A program made the position numbers and the translations under genes. From Buddleja alternifolia (taxonomy: Eukaryota > Streptophyta > Magnoliopsida > Lamiales > Scrophulariaceae): a stretch of DNA of 64,000 nucleotides. Position 1 is the stretch's first letter, and each line of letters starts with the position of its first letter. The stretch covers positions 635,001 through 699,000 of the forward strand of contig CM033406.1 of NCBI GenBank assembly GCA_019426215.1, in the 5' to 3' direction. The notes below the pieces were generated by a model. It saw nothing but the letters and a program-made list of their open reading frames with translations, had not been told where the DNA came from and ran no database searches. This document shows positions 31,788-42,156 of the stretch, piece by piece.

Positions 31788-32740
31788 TCTATTGACACGC
31801 TAGAACCTAACGTGCTTGGTAGCAAGTATACTAGTCGTGTAGTAATAAAAATAGACAAAATAAGTCCGGATTGTCGAACCACGGAGACTTGGATTTTAGC
31901 TTGTGATTTGCAAATAAATGTAAAGACAATTTAACGGAAAGTAAGAGTAAGACAAGCAAGTAAACGAAGAAAAAAAATAAGAACGAGCAATAGATTGAAA
32001 CTCAAATGTGAAAATAGACTAAGGCACTTGCAAGACTTGACTCGATCCTCATTCGCACATAGACTCTCGTTGAATTATTAGACCTAGTTACTATGGTGAA
32101 AACTCCTAAGGTAACGAATAATCGATGTCTCGTGATAGACTCCTACACTTAAATGGCAGTTTCCTAAGTATGTCTACCAGGAAATCTAACCTCTAAGCAT
32201 GCATTGAAGAACTAGAGTTTACTCGATTAAAATCGAATGACTTCACACGGGAGTCTTTACCTATGTCTAGGGCAACTCCTATTTGGTTCGGTGATGTTAT
32301 AAATCCCTTGCACCTTAGCTTAACTCTTTCTCAAGATGCTAAACTAGGCAATTTATAATACATATGGTGATCAATCACATGTAAGAAACATAAGCACAAA
32401 TTCATAACACATAGCAACATAGGAATTAATTCAACGATTATCAATAACACGAATAAATCACAAATCAATTCTTACAAGGCCCTAGCCATACGAATTTAGC
32501 CCATAACTATCAATATAGAAGAATTCAACATGTTCATATCCATAAATGTAAACATAAAATGCAATAAACAATGAATAAACTCCCTATAAGGTTGAATGAT
32601 GATGATCTCTAATGGAGCTTCACTCCTTAGCTCTTATTCTCTTCTTGCCCTTTTAGATCAGTGAAATTATGGCCCAAAACTGAGAAGTATGCTCCCAATT
32701 CCCCAGATTTTGAACCCTTGAAATGACTTGAAAAATCCAA

Positions 32741-32746
32741 TTTATA
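32741..32746 (-). promoter_or_regulatory. LTR TATA box (Athila-2)
   Basis: Minus strand TATAAATTGG, 21 bp downstream of the palindrome array. Confidence 0.6.
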
Positions 32747-32767
32747 CATTCAAAATTCTGTTATCGC

Positions 32768-32961
32768 GGCGCCTAGGCACGCGTCGATCGGCGCTTAGGC
32801 GCCGCCTACGTGGCGTGTCTTTCTTGGGGCAGAAGTTCAGGGGCACCCAGGCGTGCAGAAAGAAGGCGCACGATGTGTGGCGCCTAGGCGTGCATCTCAG
32901 AAGACAGATTTCTCTCTGTTGGGATTGCGCCTGGGCGCAGGTAAAGTGACGCCTGGGCGTG
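32768..32961 (-). repeat. Palindrome array in Athila-2 LTR (6 copies)
   Basis: Starts 32768, 32790, 32842, 32879, 32926 and 32948 (intervals 22, 52, 37, 47, 22). Same place relative to TATA, and the same 22-bp pairs at both ends, as in the Athila-1 LTR. Confidence 0.88.
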
Positions 32962-33148
32962 GTTCTTAGAAGGCTGAGCTGAGTTGGTGAAGTGAGTCAT
33001 CTATTGCCCTTTTCTTCGTCCATCGTCGCTTACTACCTGAATTCACTTCACACACATATTAAACGCACGAGTGGCATGGAACAAACTATATACGGGCCTA
33101 AATTATCATTAAAAAGGCCTAAAAACTCATACAAAAATGACTCCTATC

Positions 33149-33186
33149 AACCCCCCCAAACTTATCACTTGCTCGACCTCGAGCAA
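33149..33186 (-). other. Terminal polypurine tract with upstream hairpin (Athila-2)
   Basis: Minus strand: hairpin 33186-33167 (CTTGCTCG, loop AGGT, CGAGCAAG), 4 nt, then AAGTTTGGGGGGGT (33162-33149) at the LTR border. Same structure as Athila-3 with a different stem sequence. Confidence 0.85.
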
Positions 33187-34122
33187 GAAAAGGCATAAGA
33201 TACGAGCTCTTCATCAAACACAGGGAAAATAATAAAAAGAAACAACCTAACTTACTTTCGTGGAGTACACGGTTGCATTTAGCAGATGCAACAAGCCTTT
33301 GAACCCTTGAGTCACCTCAAAGGACGAGTTATAGTCTTGTGAGGGTTTGCAGCCGATATACCCACAAAATTGAAAGATTTTCAACCCCGATCAATCAACG
33401 CAAATTACTATGATTAATAAAACACAATGGTATGAATTCATCTGTTTAAGCTCAAATTTCCATATATATACACATTAGAGGCTAGACCATGTGCAATGTT
33501 CGATCCTCTTAGGCTTTCTATGACACCCTTGTAACGAGCTTTAGGCCAATAACTCCCAAACCAGACGGCTTTAGGGTATCAAGTGTAGAGACACTCCTAA
33601 GGGCTTAATCGCTTAAGTGTCAAAGGCCACAAAACCGAACTAGGTCCTTATTCACTTAACACTTGCATTTGCTTAAGCTTAGCTCAAATTAGCATAATAG
33701 TACAGTATTCTAGACATGGTGCTCTTCGCCCCCAGTATCTATTAAGCCTGACTTTTGCAGTCATACCAATGTTTAACCTCTTTTTATGATTGTTAAGCAT
33801 ACGAAGTTAACGTTCTCAACTCATAACACATGTGAAAATTCTAAGTTGATATTTTCGGGATCAAGCCTTTAAATGTTTCAAAATGGTTACCCACTCAACG
33901 CCTCTACCCTCGATTTATGTGCATATGTGAATCATCTTAAAGATAATCTAGTCACGTTTAGGGTCCCACAAGCAAGGAAACGATGTGTATAGCCATTAAA
34001 AACAACATTGATAGAGAAAACATACCATGTATTCAAATTAACCATGCTCAATGCATCAAGTGAAGGGTTGAAATTCTATCCAAAAATTTTCAAAATTGCA
34101 CAAGCCTCACATGTAGAGGTGC
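33187..34122 (-). other. Non-coding 3' region of Athila-2
   Basis: AT-rich, no gene or palindrome array seen. Lies between internal and terminal polypurine tracts. Confidence 0.6.
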
Positions 34123-34166
34123 CACCCCCCTCCCCAAACTTAACATGAACATTGGCCGCAATGTTC
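34123..34166 (-). other. Internal PPT-like tract with upstream hairpin (Athila-2)
   Basis: Minus strand: hairpin 34166-34147 (GAACATTG, loop CGGC, CAATGTTC), then AGTTTGGGGAGGGGGG. About 1 kb upstream of the true tract. Stem nearly identical to the internal one of Athila-3; loop different. Confidence 0.7.
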
Positions 34167-34491
34167 GAAAAAGGGTAAGGTACACATCACCATAGGGTTT
34201 GCTGAAAAGCAAACCCGAGTCCACGAAAGCGAGTGAATCCAAGAGAGGCAACCACGGTGTTGGCCACGATGTCAACCACTACATATTTAAACACATGCTA
34301 GCCATCCGAATCATTAGGCATTGGATAGAAACAATGAAAACACAACGAAACAAACATAACTAGAAGATGCAAAGATAAAGAAGTAGAAAGGAAACAAAAG
34401 AGCATCCAACATATAACAATATCCAACAAATCAAATCAAAAGATAGACAAAATGACAAAGCGAGACAGGAAATGAAAAATACAAGACAAGA

Positions 34492-35793
34492 CTAATCCTC
34501 GGTGCCAAAATGGTCAATATAGTCCTCGTCCTCTCCTCCCCCGAGATCAGCCAAATCGAGCATAGGACTACCCTCGTCATCGGGAGCATCATCATCATCT
34601 CCCACAGGAAGTATAGCACCCGACGCGGGCACATCCTCGGGCTGCTGAGGAGAGGGGTGCGGGTAAGGTGGAGGAGTAGAATAGTCAAACGGGCCCCGGC
34701 CGACAAATGTGTCTTGCTCGATGAGAAGCTGACGGAAGTATACACATGTGTCAGTCATAACCATCCTCATCTCAGCCCTCAACTCATCCCTCAACTGTCC
34801 AATGGCGGTGGTATCCGGCGGTGGGAACTGTCAAGAACTAGTAGGTCGGGACGACGACGGGCGAGGCCTCTTGGGAGTGGCCTGTGGTGGGGGAGCCTGT
34901 GGGTCATCAGCTACCACGGCTAGATAAGAACCAGGGGTCTCCATGCGCTCCATGGGAAATAATGGAACCTTGGCCTTCTTACACAAAATGGTGACAAGGG
35001 ACGGGAGAATGATGGGGTTCTTCCTGGTGGGCCTATCACCCTTTTGCTGGGCCATCTCCTTGACGATCAACGACCCCAATTCGTTCTTCAATTTCCAAAA
35101 ATGGTCCTCCAAGGACTTATGAATCACCCGTGCAAAGTCTACAACTTTCTTGGACATAATGGCATAAATGAGGGTGGCCCTTTCCTTGTTAGCCTCGGAC
35201 CGGTTGGTACTTGGGATCAAATTAAACCTGATGAAGTCTAACCAAAATGCTGCCTCGAGAAGTAGGGCCCGACGAGGAATATGAGCATCTCCGGGCACCC
35301 ACTCCCAACCCTCTCGTGTGATAACCCGCAAAATATCCGATAAGCTAACCCGTAGGTGCCCCACATTGTATAGAGACATGAACTCGCACATTTGAGGGAC
35401 GGGGGTACCTATGCACTCCCTTATCGTCCCCAACTCATAGTCGACCTCCTTACCCCCTACCAAAAGTGTAGGCCCTGTCCATACTAGCTTCTCAATCTCA
35501 CAATACGCACCGGAACTGAAAAATTCGAGGACCCAAGAAAGGTGGATGGCTTCGGGTTTGTGGCAGAAAAACTGTAGGTGATGGAAATTAATCAATTCTT
35601 GCACAGAGGGTTGTCCCCGGATGATCAGATGGTGCTCTTTAATTAGAGTACAGGGGGCGCTCAAACTCTGACATAGAATCTGGACTTTGGGGTCTGCAAA
35701 ACGGGGATCAAAGGGGGTCTTGGGCTCGTTAGAGGAACCCTCACCCATTTTCTTCTTGCCCTTGGACTGTTTGGTGGTTTTAGGCATTTTCAA
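34492..35793 (-). pseudogene. Athila-2 third ORF (putative plant transposon protein), one in-frame stop
   Basis: Starts at 35793 (MKMPKTTKQSKGKKKMGEGS), a basic N-terminus, followed by a folded-looking region (LINFHHLQFFCHKPEAIHLS, EWVPGDAHIPRRALLLEAAF, ERATLIYAIMSKKVVDFARV). It resembles the 'putative plant transposon protein' domain found in Athila third ORFs, in the position called env-like. A TGA at 34831-34833 interrupts the frame; the same frame continues to an acidic C-terminus (GDDDDAPDDEGSPMLDLADL). I see no signal peptide or convincing membrane segment, so an envelope role is not supported. Function unknown. Confidence 0.78.
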
Positions 35794-36238
35794 ATGACAA
35801 AAGGACGTTGTATAGGTGAAAATGAAATCCCAAGTATTCAGCTCTACCTTAAATCAACCAATCCCAACAACGACAACCACAAATTCCACAAATTTCACAA
35901 AAAATAATATGCACCAAATAGCACAACCAATGCCCCAAATCCGTAAAACGATAATGACGCCCCACAAACACAGAATCTACACCACTATTCGGCCAAAATT
36001 AGGGATGGAAGAAGAAGATAGCCAAAACTCACCTTTTCCCCAAAAATAGGTGCACCGATTCGGATGTGTAAGAACTCACTGCACGGTGAAGACTGACGGC
36101 GGAGATCGGCGGTGGAGGATGGTGGAGAAGGCCGGCACAAGTGAGGGGGTCACTGGAGATCGCTTTCGGAGAGGAGGTGTGGAGGAATTTGAGGAATTTT
36201 GACCGTTTTGACTGATAATTTGCATAAGTACAGTAAAC

Positions 36239-36459
36239 GGCACCTAGGCGCGCGTATTTCGGCGCTTAGGTGCCTCATTCAGTACCTGAAGATATCGGGA
36301 GATCCTTATGCGCCTAGGCGCGCAATCTGTGGCGCCTGGGCGCAGAGTAATGTGCGCTCGAGGGCGTGGTTGGTGGCACTCAAGCGCCATGAACAGAGGC
36401 TAAGTGAATACCTGGAATCCCTTGGCGCCTAGGCACAGTATGATTGGCGCCTAGGCGCG
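36239..36459 (-). repeat. Palindrome array in Athila-2 3' region (8 copies)
   Basis: Starts 36239, 36261, 36309, 36331, 36353, 36375, 36424 and 36446: intervals 22, 48, 22, 22, 22, 49, 22. Lies between the twin hairpins and the third ORF, homologous in place to 10787-11104. Confidence 0.92.
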
Positions 36460-36603
36460 GGTCATCTGTTGTGTAGGATTTCCATTTCCTATTTCAAAAG
36501 AAGAAGAAAGACACTTAAAACACGAACCAAAAAGGATTTAAAATGAGAAAATAAAGCAACAAAACTGGAAAACACGAGAAAGAAAAAAACAACGGAAAGA
36601 AAG

Positions 36604-36651
36604 CTTGGGTTGCCTCCCAAGAAGCGCTAGTGTAGAGTCGTTAGCTCGACT
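36604..36651 (-). other. Conserved twin hairpins (Athila-2)
   Basis: Minus strand: AGTCG-AGCTAA-CGACT (36651-36636) and CTTGGG-AGGCAA-CCCAAG (36621-36604), 14 nt apart, just after the pol stop. Confidence 0.75.
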
Positions 36652-36663
36652 TAAGGTGAGAGA

Positions 36664-38029
36664 TCATGGAGGTTCCGCAAGGATGATGGACACTTTGTCT
36701 CTCAGTCCATCCAACCCGGCATATGGTTTCAGACGTTGAGCGTTGGCCAAGAAAGTCTGTCCTTTATCCGTTGTGAGCTCGACGGCGCCCGATGGATAGA
36801 CATGGAAAATCAAGAATGGGCCCGACCATCGAAACTTAAGCTTCCCGGGGAAGAGTCGGAGTCGAGAGTTGTATAGTAACACCCTCTCTCCCTTGTGGAA
36901 CTCCCGAGGGAGGATATGCTTGTCATTCCACATTTTGGTACACGCCTTGTAGAGTTTTGCGTTCTCATAGGCAAGGTGACGCCATTCCTCGAGCTCGTTG
37001 AGTTGTAGCAAACGTTGTGTACCTACATGTTGAGAGTCAAAGTTCAACAGCCCAAAAAGCACGATGCTCAAGCTCAACGGGCAAATGACATGTTTTCCCA
37101 AAAACAAGACGATACGGGGACATGCCAATTAGGGTTTTATAGGCGGTCCGATAAGCCCAAAGAGCATCATCCAACTTAAGGGACCAATCCTTTCTTGATG
37201 CATTGACCGTTTTTTCTAAGATATGCTTAATCTCCCTATTTGAAACCTCCACTTAGCCACTAGTTTGCGGGTGATATGGGGTCGAAATTTTATGCCTCAC
37301 CCCATACTTGGTCAATAAAAGCTCAAACTGTTTGTTGCAAAAGTGGGTGCCCCCGTCAATAATGATGGCTCGGGGAGTTCCAAATCGAGTAAAAATATGC
37401 TTCTTTAGAAAACGAGTGACTACCCGAGCATCATTAGTGGGCGAGGCCACAGCTTCCACCCATTTGGAGACATAGTCTACCACAACAAGGATGTATTTGT
37501 TTGAACAAGAACTGGGGAAAGGGCCCATAAATTCCATACCCCATACATCGAACAACTCACACTCTAACATGCTATTTAAAGGTGTTTCATGACGTTTAGA
37601 GATGTTCCCCATTCGTTGACATCGACCACACGATTTGACATAATGATATGCATCTTTAATAAGAGTAGGCCAGAAGAAACCTGATTGGAGGATCTTAGCT
37701 ACCGTTTTGGAGGGTCCAAAGTGGCCACCCACCACCATATCATGACAATGAGAAAGGATAGAATTCACTTCCGTTTCGGGTATGCAACATCGAATTAAGC
37801 CATCTGCACAAACTTTGAATAAAAAGGGTTTGTCCCATAGATATTGCTTCACATCAAATAGAAATTTCTTCTTTTGATGAAAAGTGATATCCGGGGGAAG
37901 GAGGCCCGTAACAATGTAATTGGCAAAGTTAGCATACCAAGGTGAAATATTGTCAGAAATAGCAAGGAGGTGTTCATCCGAGAATTCCTCACGAATGGGT
38001 ATCTCATCTAACGGATCATTCACTAGCTC
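36664..38029 (-). pseudogene. Athila-2 integrase, broken
   Basis: Zinc region [12 protein letters not shown] ... CGRCQ; core with first Asp in [12 protein letters not shown] (here MEF where Athila-1 has IDF, so this catalytic Asp is changed to Glu), second Asp in IDGGTHF, Glu in VEVSNRE. A TAA at about 37256 (CAA in Athila-1) and a frameshift near 37050 break the frame. The C-terminal part includes [20 protein letters not shown]. Ends at 36664. Confidence 0.88.
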
Positions 38030-39764
38030 TAATCGTGAGAGGTGGTCGGCTACTACATTTTCGGTGCCTTTCTTATCTTTGATCTCTAAATCAAATTCTT
38101 GTAGTAACAAAATCCACCTAAAGAGTCTCGGTTTGGCATCTTTCTTGGCAAGCAAATATTTTAAGGCGGAATGATCGGTGTAAACTATCACTTTGTTTAG
38201 CACGAGGTAAGAGTGGAATTTGTCGAATGCAAAGACTATGGCTAGTAACTCCTTTTCCGTGGTGGCATAATTTAATTGTGCATCGTTAAGAGTTTTACTA
38301 GCATAGTAAATGGTTCGAAATACCTTCTCCTTTCTTTGACTAAGGACTGCTCCAACTGCGGTGTCACTCGCATCACACATCAACTCGAATGGTAAGCTCC
38401 AATCGGAGGTGACATGATAGGGGCGGAGACTAAACGTTCCTTCAAATCGAGAAAAACCTGCATACAAGAAGAATTGAAATCAAACAGTGCATCCTTGACA
38501 AGCAAATTAGACAAAGGTTTCGCAATTTTAGAGAAGTTCAAGATAAATCGCCTATAGAACCCGGCATGCCCAAGAAAACTCCTAACGGCTTTGACCGAAG
38601 TGGGTGGGGGAAGTTTTTTTATGACCTCAATCTTGGCTTGGTCCACTTCGATCCCTTTGTGAGAGATCTTGTGGCCAAGCACAATCCCCTCCCGGACCAT
38701 TAAATGACATTTTTCCCAATTCAAAACAAGGTTCGTTTCCTCACAACGTTTAAGCACATCGTTCAAATGAGCAAGACATGTATCAAAAGTTGTTCCGAAC
38801 ACAGAAAAATCATCCATAAAAATTTCGAGGAAATCTTCAACCATATCATGAAAAATTGCCATCATGCATCTTTAAAAGGTGACTGGGGCATTACAAAAGC
38901 CAAATGGCATCCTTCTATAAGCAAATGTGCCATAAGGACAAGCGAAAGTGATTTTCTCTTGGTCCTCGAGATCTATGGCAATTTGATTATAGCCGGAGTA
39001 ACCATCGAGAAAATAATAGAAATCATGCCCGCTAATCTTTCAAGCATTTGGTCAATAAAAGGGAGGGGGAAATGATCCTTACGGGTGGCATCATTCAATT
39101 TACGGTAATCTATACACACACGCCACCCGCTAAGCATACGAGTTGGGATCAACTCATTATTCGCATTCTCAATTACCGTTATCCCCCCTTTCATGGGCAC
39201 CACTTGGGTAGGGCTCACCCACACACTATCAGAAATAGGATAGATTATACCTGAATCGAGCAGTTTAATCACTTCCTTCTTTACTACCTCTTGGATTTGT
39301 GGGTTTGACCTCCGTTGTGGTTGGCGTGTAGGCTTGGCGGAGTCCTCCATAAGTATTTTGTGCATACATATCGCTGGACTAATGCCTTTGATGTCCGCAA
39401 TTTTCCACCCGAAAGCTCGTTTATGAGATCTCAACACTGTCATTAGTTGCTCTTCTTGTGGTCCTGAAAGAGATGAAGAAATGATCAATGGTAGTGTCTC
39501 ATCATTGTTTAAGTACACATATTTAAGGTGGGAGGGGAGGGGTTTGAGTTCGAGAAAAGGGGGTTCTTCAATATATGGGCGAGTGACTCCCGACAATGAT
39601 CTATCAACTTTGATGAAGCCTCTTGAATGATGGGAAGATTTGCATTCCAAGCTTAGAACGCTTTCCACTTGATCATCACTCTCTGAGTCCACTTGTATGG
39701 AATTCATAAGATCCCATTCAAAAGAATCTTCAATCGTATTGCCCTGCAAATACTCAACAATCAA
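38030..39764 (-). pseudogene. Athila-2 reverse transcriptase and RNase H, broken
   Basis: RT N-terminal part with KKEVIKLLDSGIIYPISDS and RVCIDYRKLNDATRKDHFPL (intact here, deleted in Athila-1). A one-base loss after RLAG near 39020 shifts the frame. A TAA sits near 38872 where Athila-1 has CAA. The palm motif FMDDFSVFG is present (about 38815). Another frameshift near 38400 precedes RNase H ([18 protein letters not shown]). The frame then stays open through [10 protein letters not shown] to DHLSRLE. Confidence 0.88.
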
Positions 39765-39782
39765 CGGGTCAAACGTATCAAT

Positions 39783-40329
39783 TCAAAAACACGAGTCATG
39801 ATCAAGAGGGTGTTTGAGGACTTTGTAGACATCAAAGGTAACCTTGTCATCGCCCATATTCAAAGTTAGCTTACCATTAGCAATGTCAATCACTGCCTTA
39901 CCCGTGGCTAGGAATGGTCTCCCTAGGATTAGCAGTACCTCCACATCTTCCTCCATATCAAGGACCACAAAATCAACCGGGAAATAAAATTTGTCGACTT
40001 GGACAATAACATCTTCGATTATCCCCTTGGGCCTCTTGATTGATCGATCGGCGAGTTGAAGGCTCATTGAAGTCGGCTTGGGATTGCCAAGGCCTAACTT
40101 CTTAAATAGTGAATACGGGAGAAGATTGATGCTAGCCCCTGAGTCACATAACACTTTCTTGAACGACAAAGACCCAATTGTGCACGGAATTATGAGGCTC
40201 CCGGGATCTTGGAGTTTAGTTGGCAATTTATTTAGCAATACGGCGGAGCATTCTTCAGTGAGACACACCGTCTCATTTTCCTCCCACTTCTGTTTGTTGG
40301 AGAGTATGTCTTTGAAGAACTTCACATAA
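39783..40329 (-). pseudogene. Athila-2 aspartic protease
   Basis: Active site CDSGASINLLPYS near 40145 and LILGRPFLATGKAVID further on, both conserved and in one open frame with the end of gag. A TGA at 39783 follows DHDSC, where the aligned Athila-1 codon is an arginine CGC one codon on, consistent with loss of a CGA. RT therefore cannot be reached by readthrough of an intact frame. Confidence 0.87.
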
Positions 40330-41602
40330 TCCGGCATTTGGAGAATGGCATCAATAAACGGAATGTTAATCCTCACTTCACGAAGGAGTGCCAAAATCTG
40401 AAGAAAACTTGGGTCCATCTCCTTCTTCTTCTTCTTGTGTGCATTTGGGAAGGGGAGACGAACCTCGATAGGAGGAGAAGGCGTTGGAGTTGAAGAATTA
40501 AAACCAAGTGAAACAGGAGGCGGCGCCTGGGCGTGTGACATAGGGCGCTCGGGCGCGTGATTCAGAACTGATTCATCTTGCAGGGGTGTAGGTGGCACCT
40601 GGGTGCCGTATGATGGGCACTTGGGTGCCGATGTACTGGCAGTTTCACTCTCCAATTGTTTTCCACTTCTCAAGGTCATGGCATTGCATTGAGCCTTCGG
40701 GTTTTTTTCGGTGTCGCTTGGTAGAGTCCCCGGGGCTCTACCATTCACCGCATTGGAAATTTGACCCACTTGTGTTCGCAAATCCTTCATCTCCATAAAC
40801 ATATCCTTCATCATACCCCGAAGTTCGTTGAACGACGTATCGGACTTCTTCATGTGAGCATCGAGTCTCTCATCGGTTGTGGGAGGTCGCATTTGCACTT
40901 GACCTTGACCTTGACCTTGTCCATTGAAGTTGCCTTGCCTCGAGGGTGGGTTATTGAAAGGTGGCCGTGGAGCTTGATAGATCTCCGGTTGTGCGTTTTG
41001 TGCGGGGTTGGGCCTTTTTGGAAAATTCTCGGGTACATGAAAGTTCACCCAAGGTCGATTGTGATTCCCCACATAATTGACATTGCCAACCTCCGGTTCC
41101 AAGGCCACTACTCCCTCAACTACTTCCTCGACACAAGCAACCTTTTTAGAGGATGAGGCCTCTTCATCATCGGGATAAAGCTCGTCTTCTTGGGCCAATA
41201 GTTCTATTTTATCCCATACACGTTGACAATCTAACCCAAGGAGATCTCCTCCCACACCCGCGTTGAGTCTATTCCGAATACGTGACCGAACCCCATCATA
41301 GAAATGTAGTACTTGTTCATTCAACCGAAAATTATGATCGGGGCATTTTCGGAGCATGCCCTTTATCTAGCCCAAGTCTCGGCTAAAGACTCATTGCTCC
41401 TTTGCCTAAACCCTTTTATATTACTCCGGAGCTCATTGATTTTGGAGGGTGGGAAGAATTTATTTAAAAAGGCATCGACCAACTCACCCCACATCGTAAT
41501 AGAATGTGGAGGCAAGGATTGATACCATGTTGTCGCCCTGTCCTTCAATGAGAAATGGAAAACTCTTAGATTAATTAATTCACTTATGCCTTCAAAGGAT
41601 TT
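40330..41602 (-). pseudogene. gag: Athila-2 gag, N-terminally truncated
   Basis: Begins in the middle of the gag core at about 41600 (KSFEGISELINLRVFHFSLK), where the inverted copia fragment joins. A one-base loss at about 41365 shifts the frame. Then a long open frame follows: CPDHNFRLNEQVLHFYDGVR, the DELYPDDEEASSS acidic segment, a proline/glutamine-rich linker with four palindromes (40522-40629), and LPFPNAHKKKKKEMDPSFLQ leading into protease. Confidence 0.87.
40522..40629 (-). repeat. Palindrome array inside Athila-2 gag (4 copies)
   Basis: Starts 40522, 40544, 40594 and 40616: intervals 22, 50, 22, the same as in Athila-1 gag. The copy at 40594 (GGCACCTGGGTGCC) has matching changes in both arms. 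Confidence 0.9.
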
Positions 41603-42156
41603 GTGCACAATAGCTCCCAGCGGCTACATATTATGCCTTAGCGGTAGAAGTCGCTGTGGATTGTTGTTTCTTACTACACCTAGAAATCAATCTATTTTGC
41701 ATCCTTCAAAATCTGCGTCTGAATAACCAATTAGTTCAAAAGGAGAGTCCCTCGGATACCATAAGCCCACATTTTGTGTGCCTTTCAGCTATTTAAGGAT
41801 CTTCTTGGCAGCAATTAAGTGTGATTCTTTAGGATCAGCTTGAAATCGTGCACATATGCATACCAAAAACATAATATCAGGTCTACTAGCGGTAAGATAA
41901 AGAAGTGATCCAGTGATACCTCTATAGTTAGTGATATCAATTTTCTTCCCATTTTCATCTTTATCTAACTTAAGCGTTTGGTTCATTGAAATTTTTGAAC
42001 ATGATGCATTTTCCAAACCAAATTTCTTAATCATATCTCTTGTATATTTAGCTAGGTTAATAAATATGCCATTAGGGAGTTGTCTAATTTGTAATCCTAA
42101 GAAGAAAGTTAATTCACCCATCATGCTCATTTCAAATTGATCTTGCATCATTTTCA
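41591..42156 (-). pseudogene. Inverted duplicate of Sirevirus RT/RNase H fragment
   Basis: Reverse complement of about 55146-55702; a 122-residue open stretch differs at only three residues. It shares the same premature TAG after AAKKILK and the same RNase H deletion, so it was copied from that decayed locus or a sister copy. It joins Athila-2 gag at a TTTG shared by both sequences (about 41591-41602). It contributes no function. Confidence 0.9.

Larger units (their letters stand above)
31793..33148 (-). repeat. Athila-2 3' LTR (1356 bp)
   Basis: Minus start TGATAGGAGTC at 33148, end TAGCGTGTCA at 31793. Clearly homologous to 3689-5052. Confidence 0.9.
31793..41602 (-). mobile_element. Athila-2: Athila element, 5' truncated
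   Basis: Same family as Athila-1 (matching LTR ends, palindrome arrays and protein sequence). 3' LTR 31793-33148; candidate target site TCTAT at 31788-31792. From right to left: gag, protease, RT-RNase H, integrase, twin hairpins, palindrome array, third ORF, internal and terminal polypurine tracts. The 5' LTR, primer site and gag start are missing, replaced by an inverted copia fragment. Confidence 0.88.

Noticed and set aside
31503..31934. Open frame running from the Tat extra ORF into Athila-2
   Set aside because: The end after 31792 is Athila LTR sequence, so the frame is an accidental chimera.
34510..34923. Plus-strand frame of 137 codons
   Set aside because: Shadow of the Athila-2 third ORF on the opposite strand.
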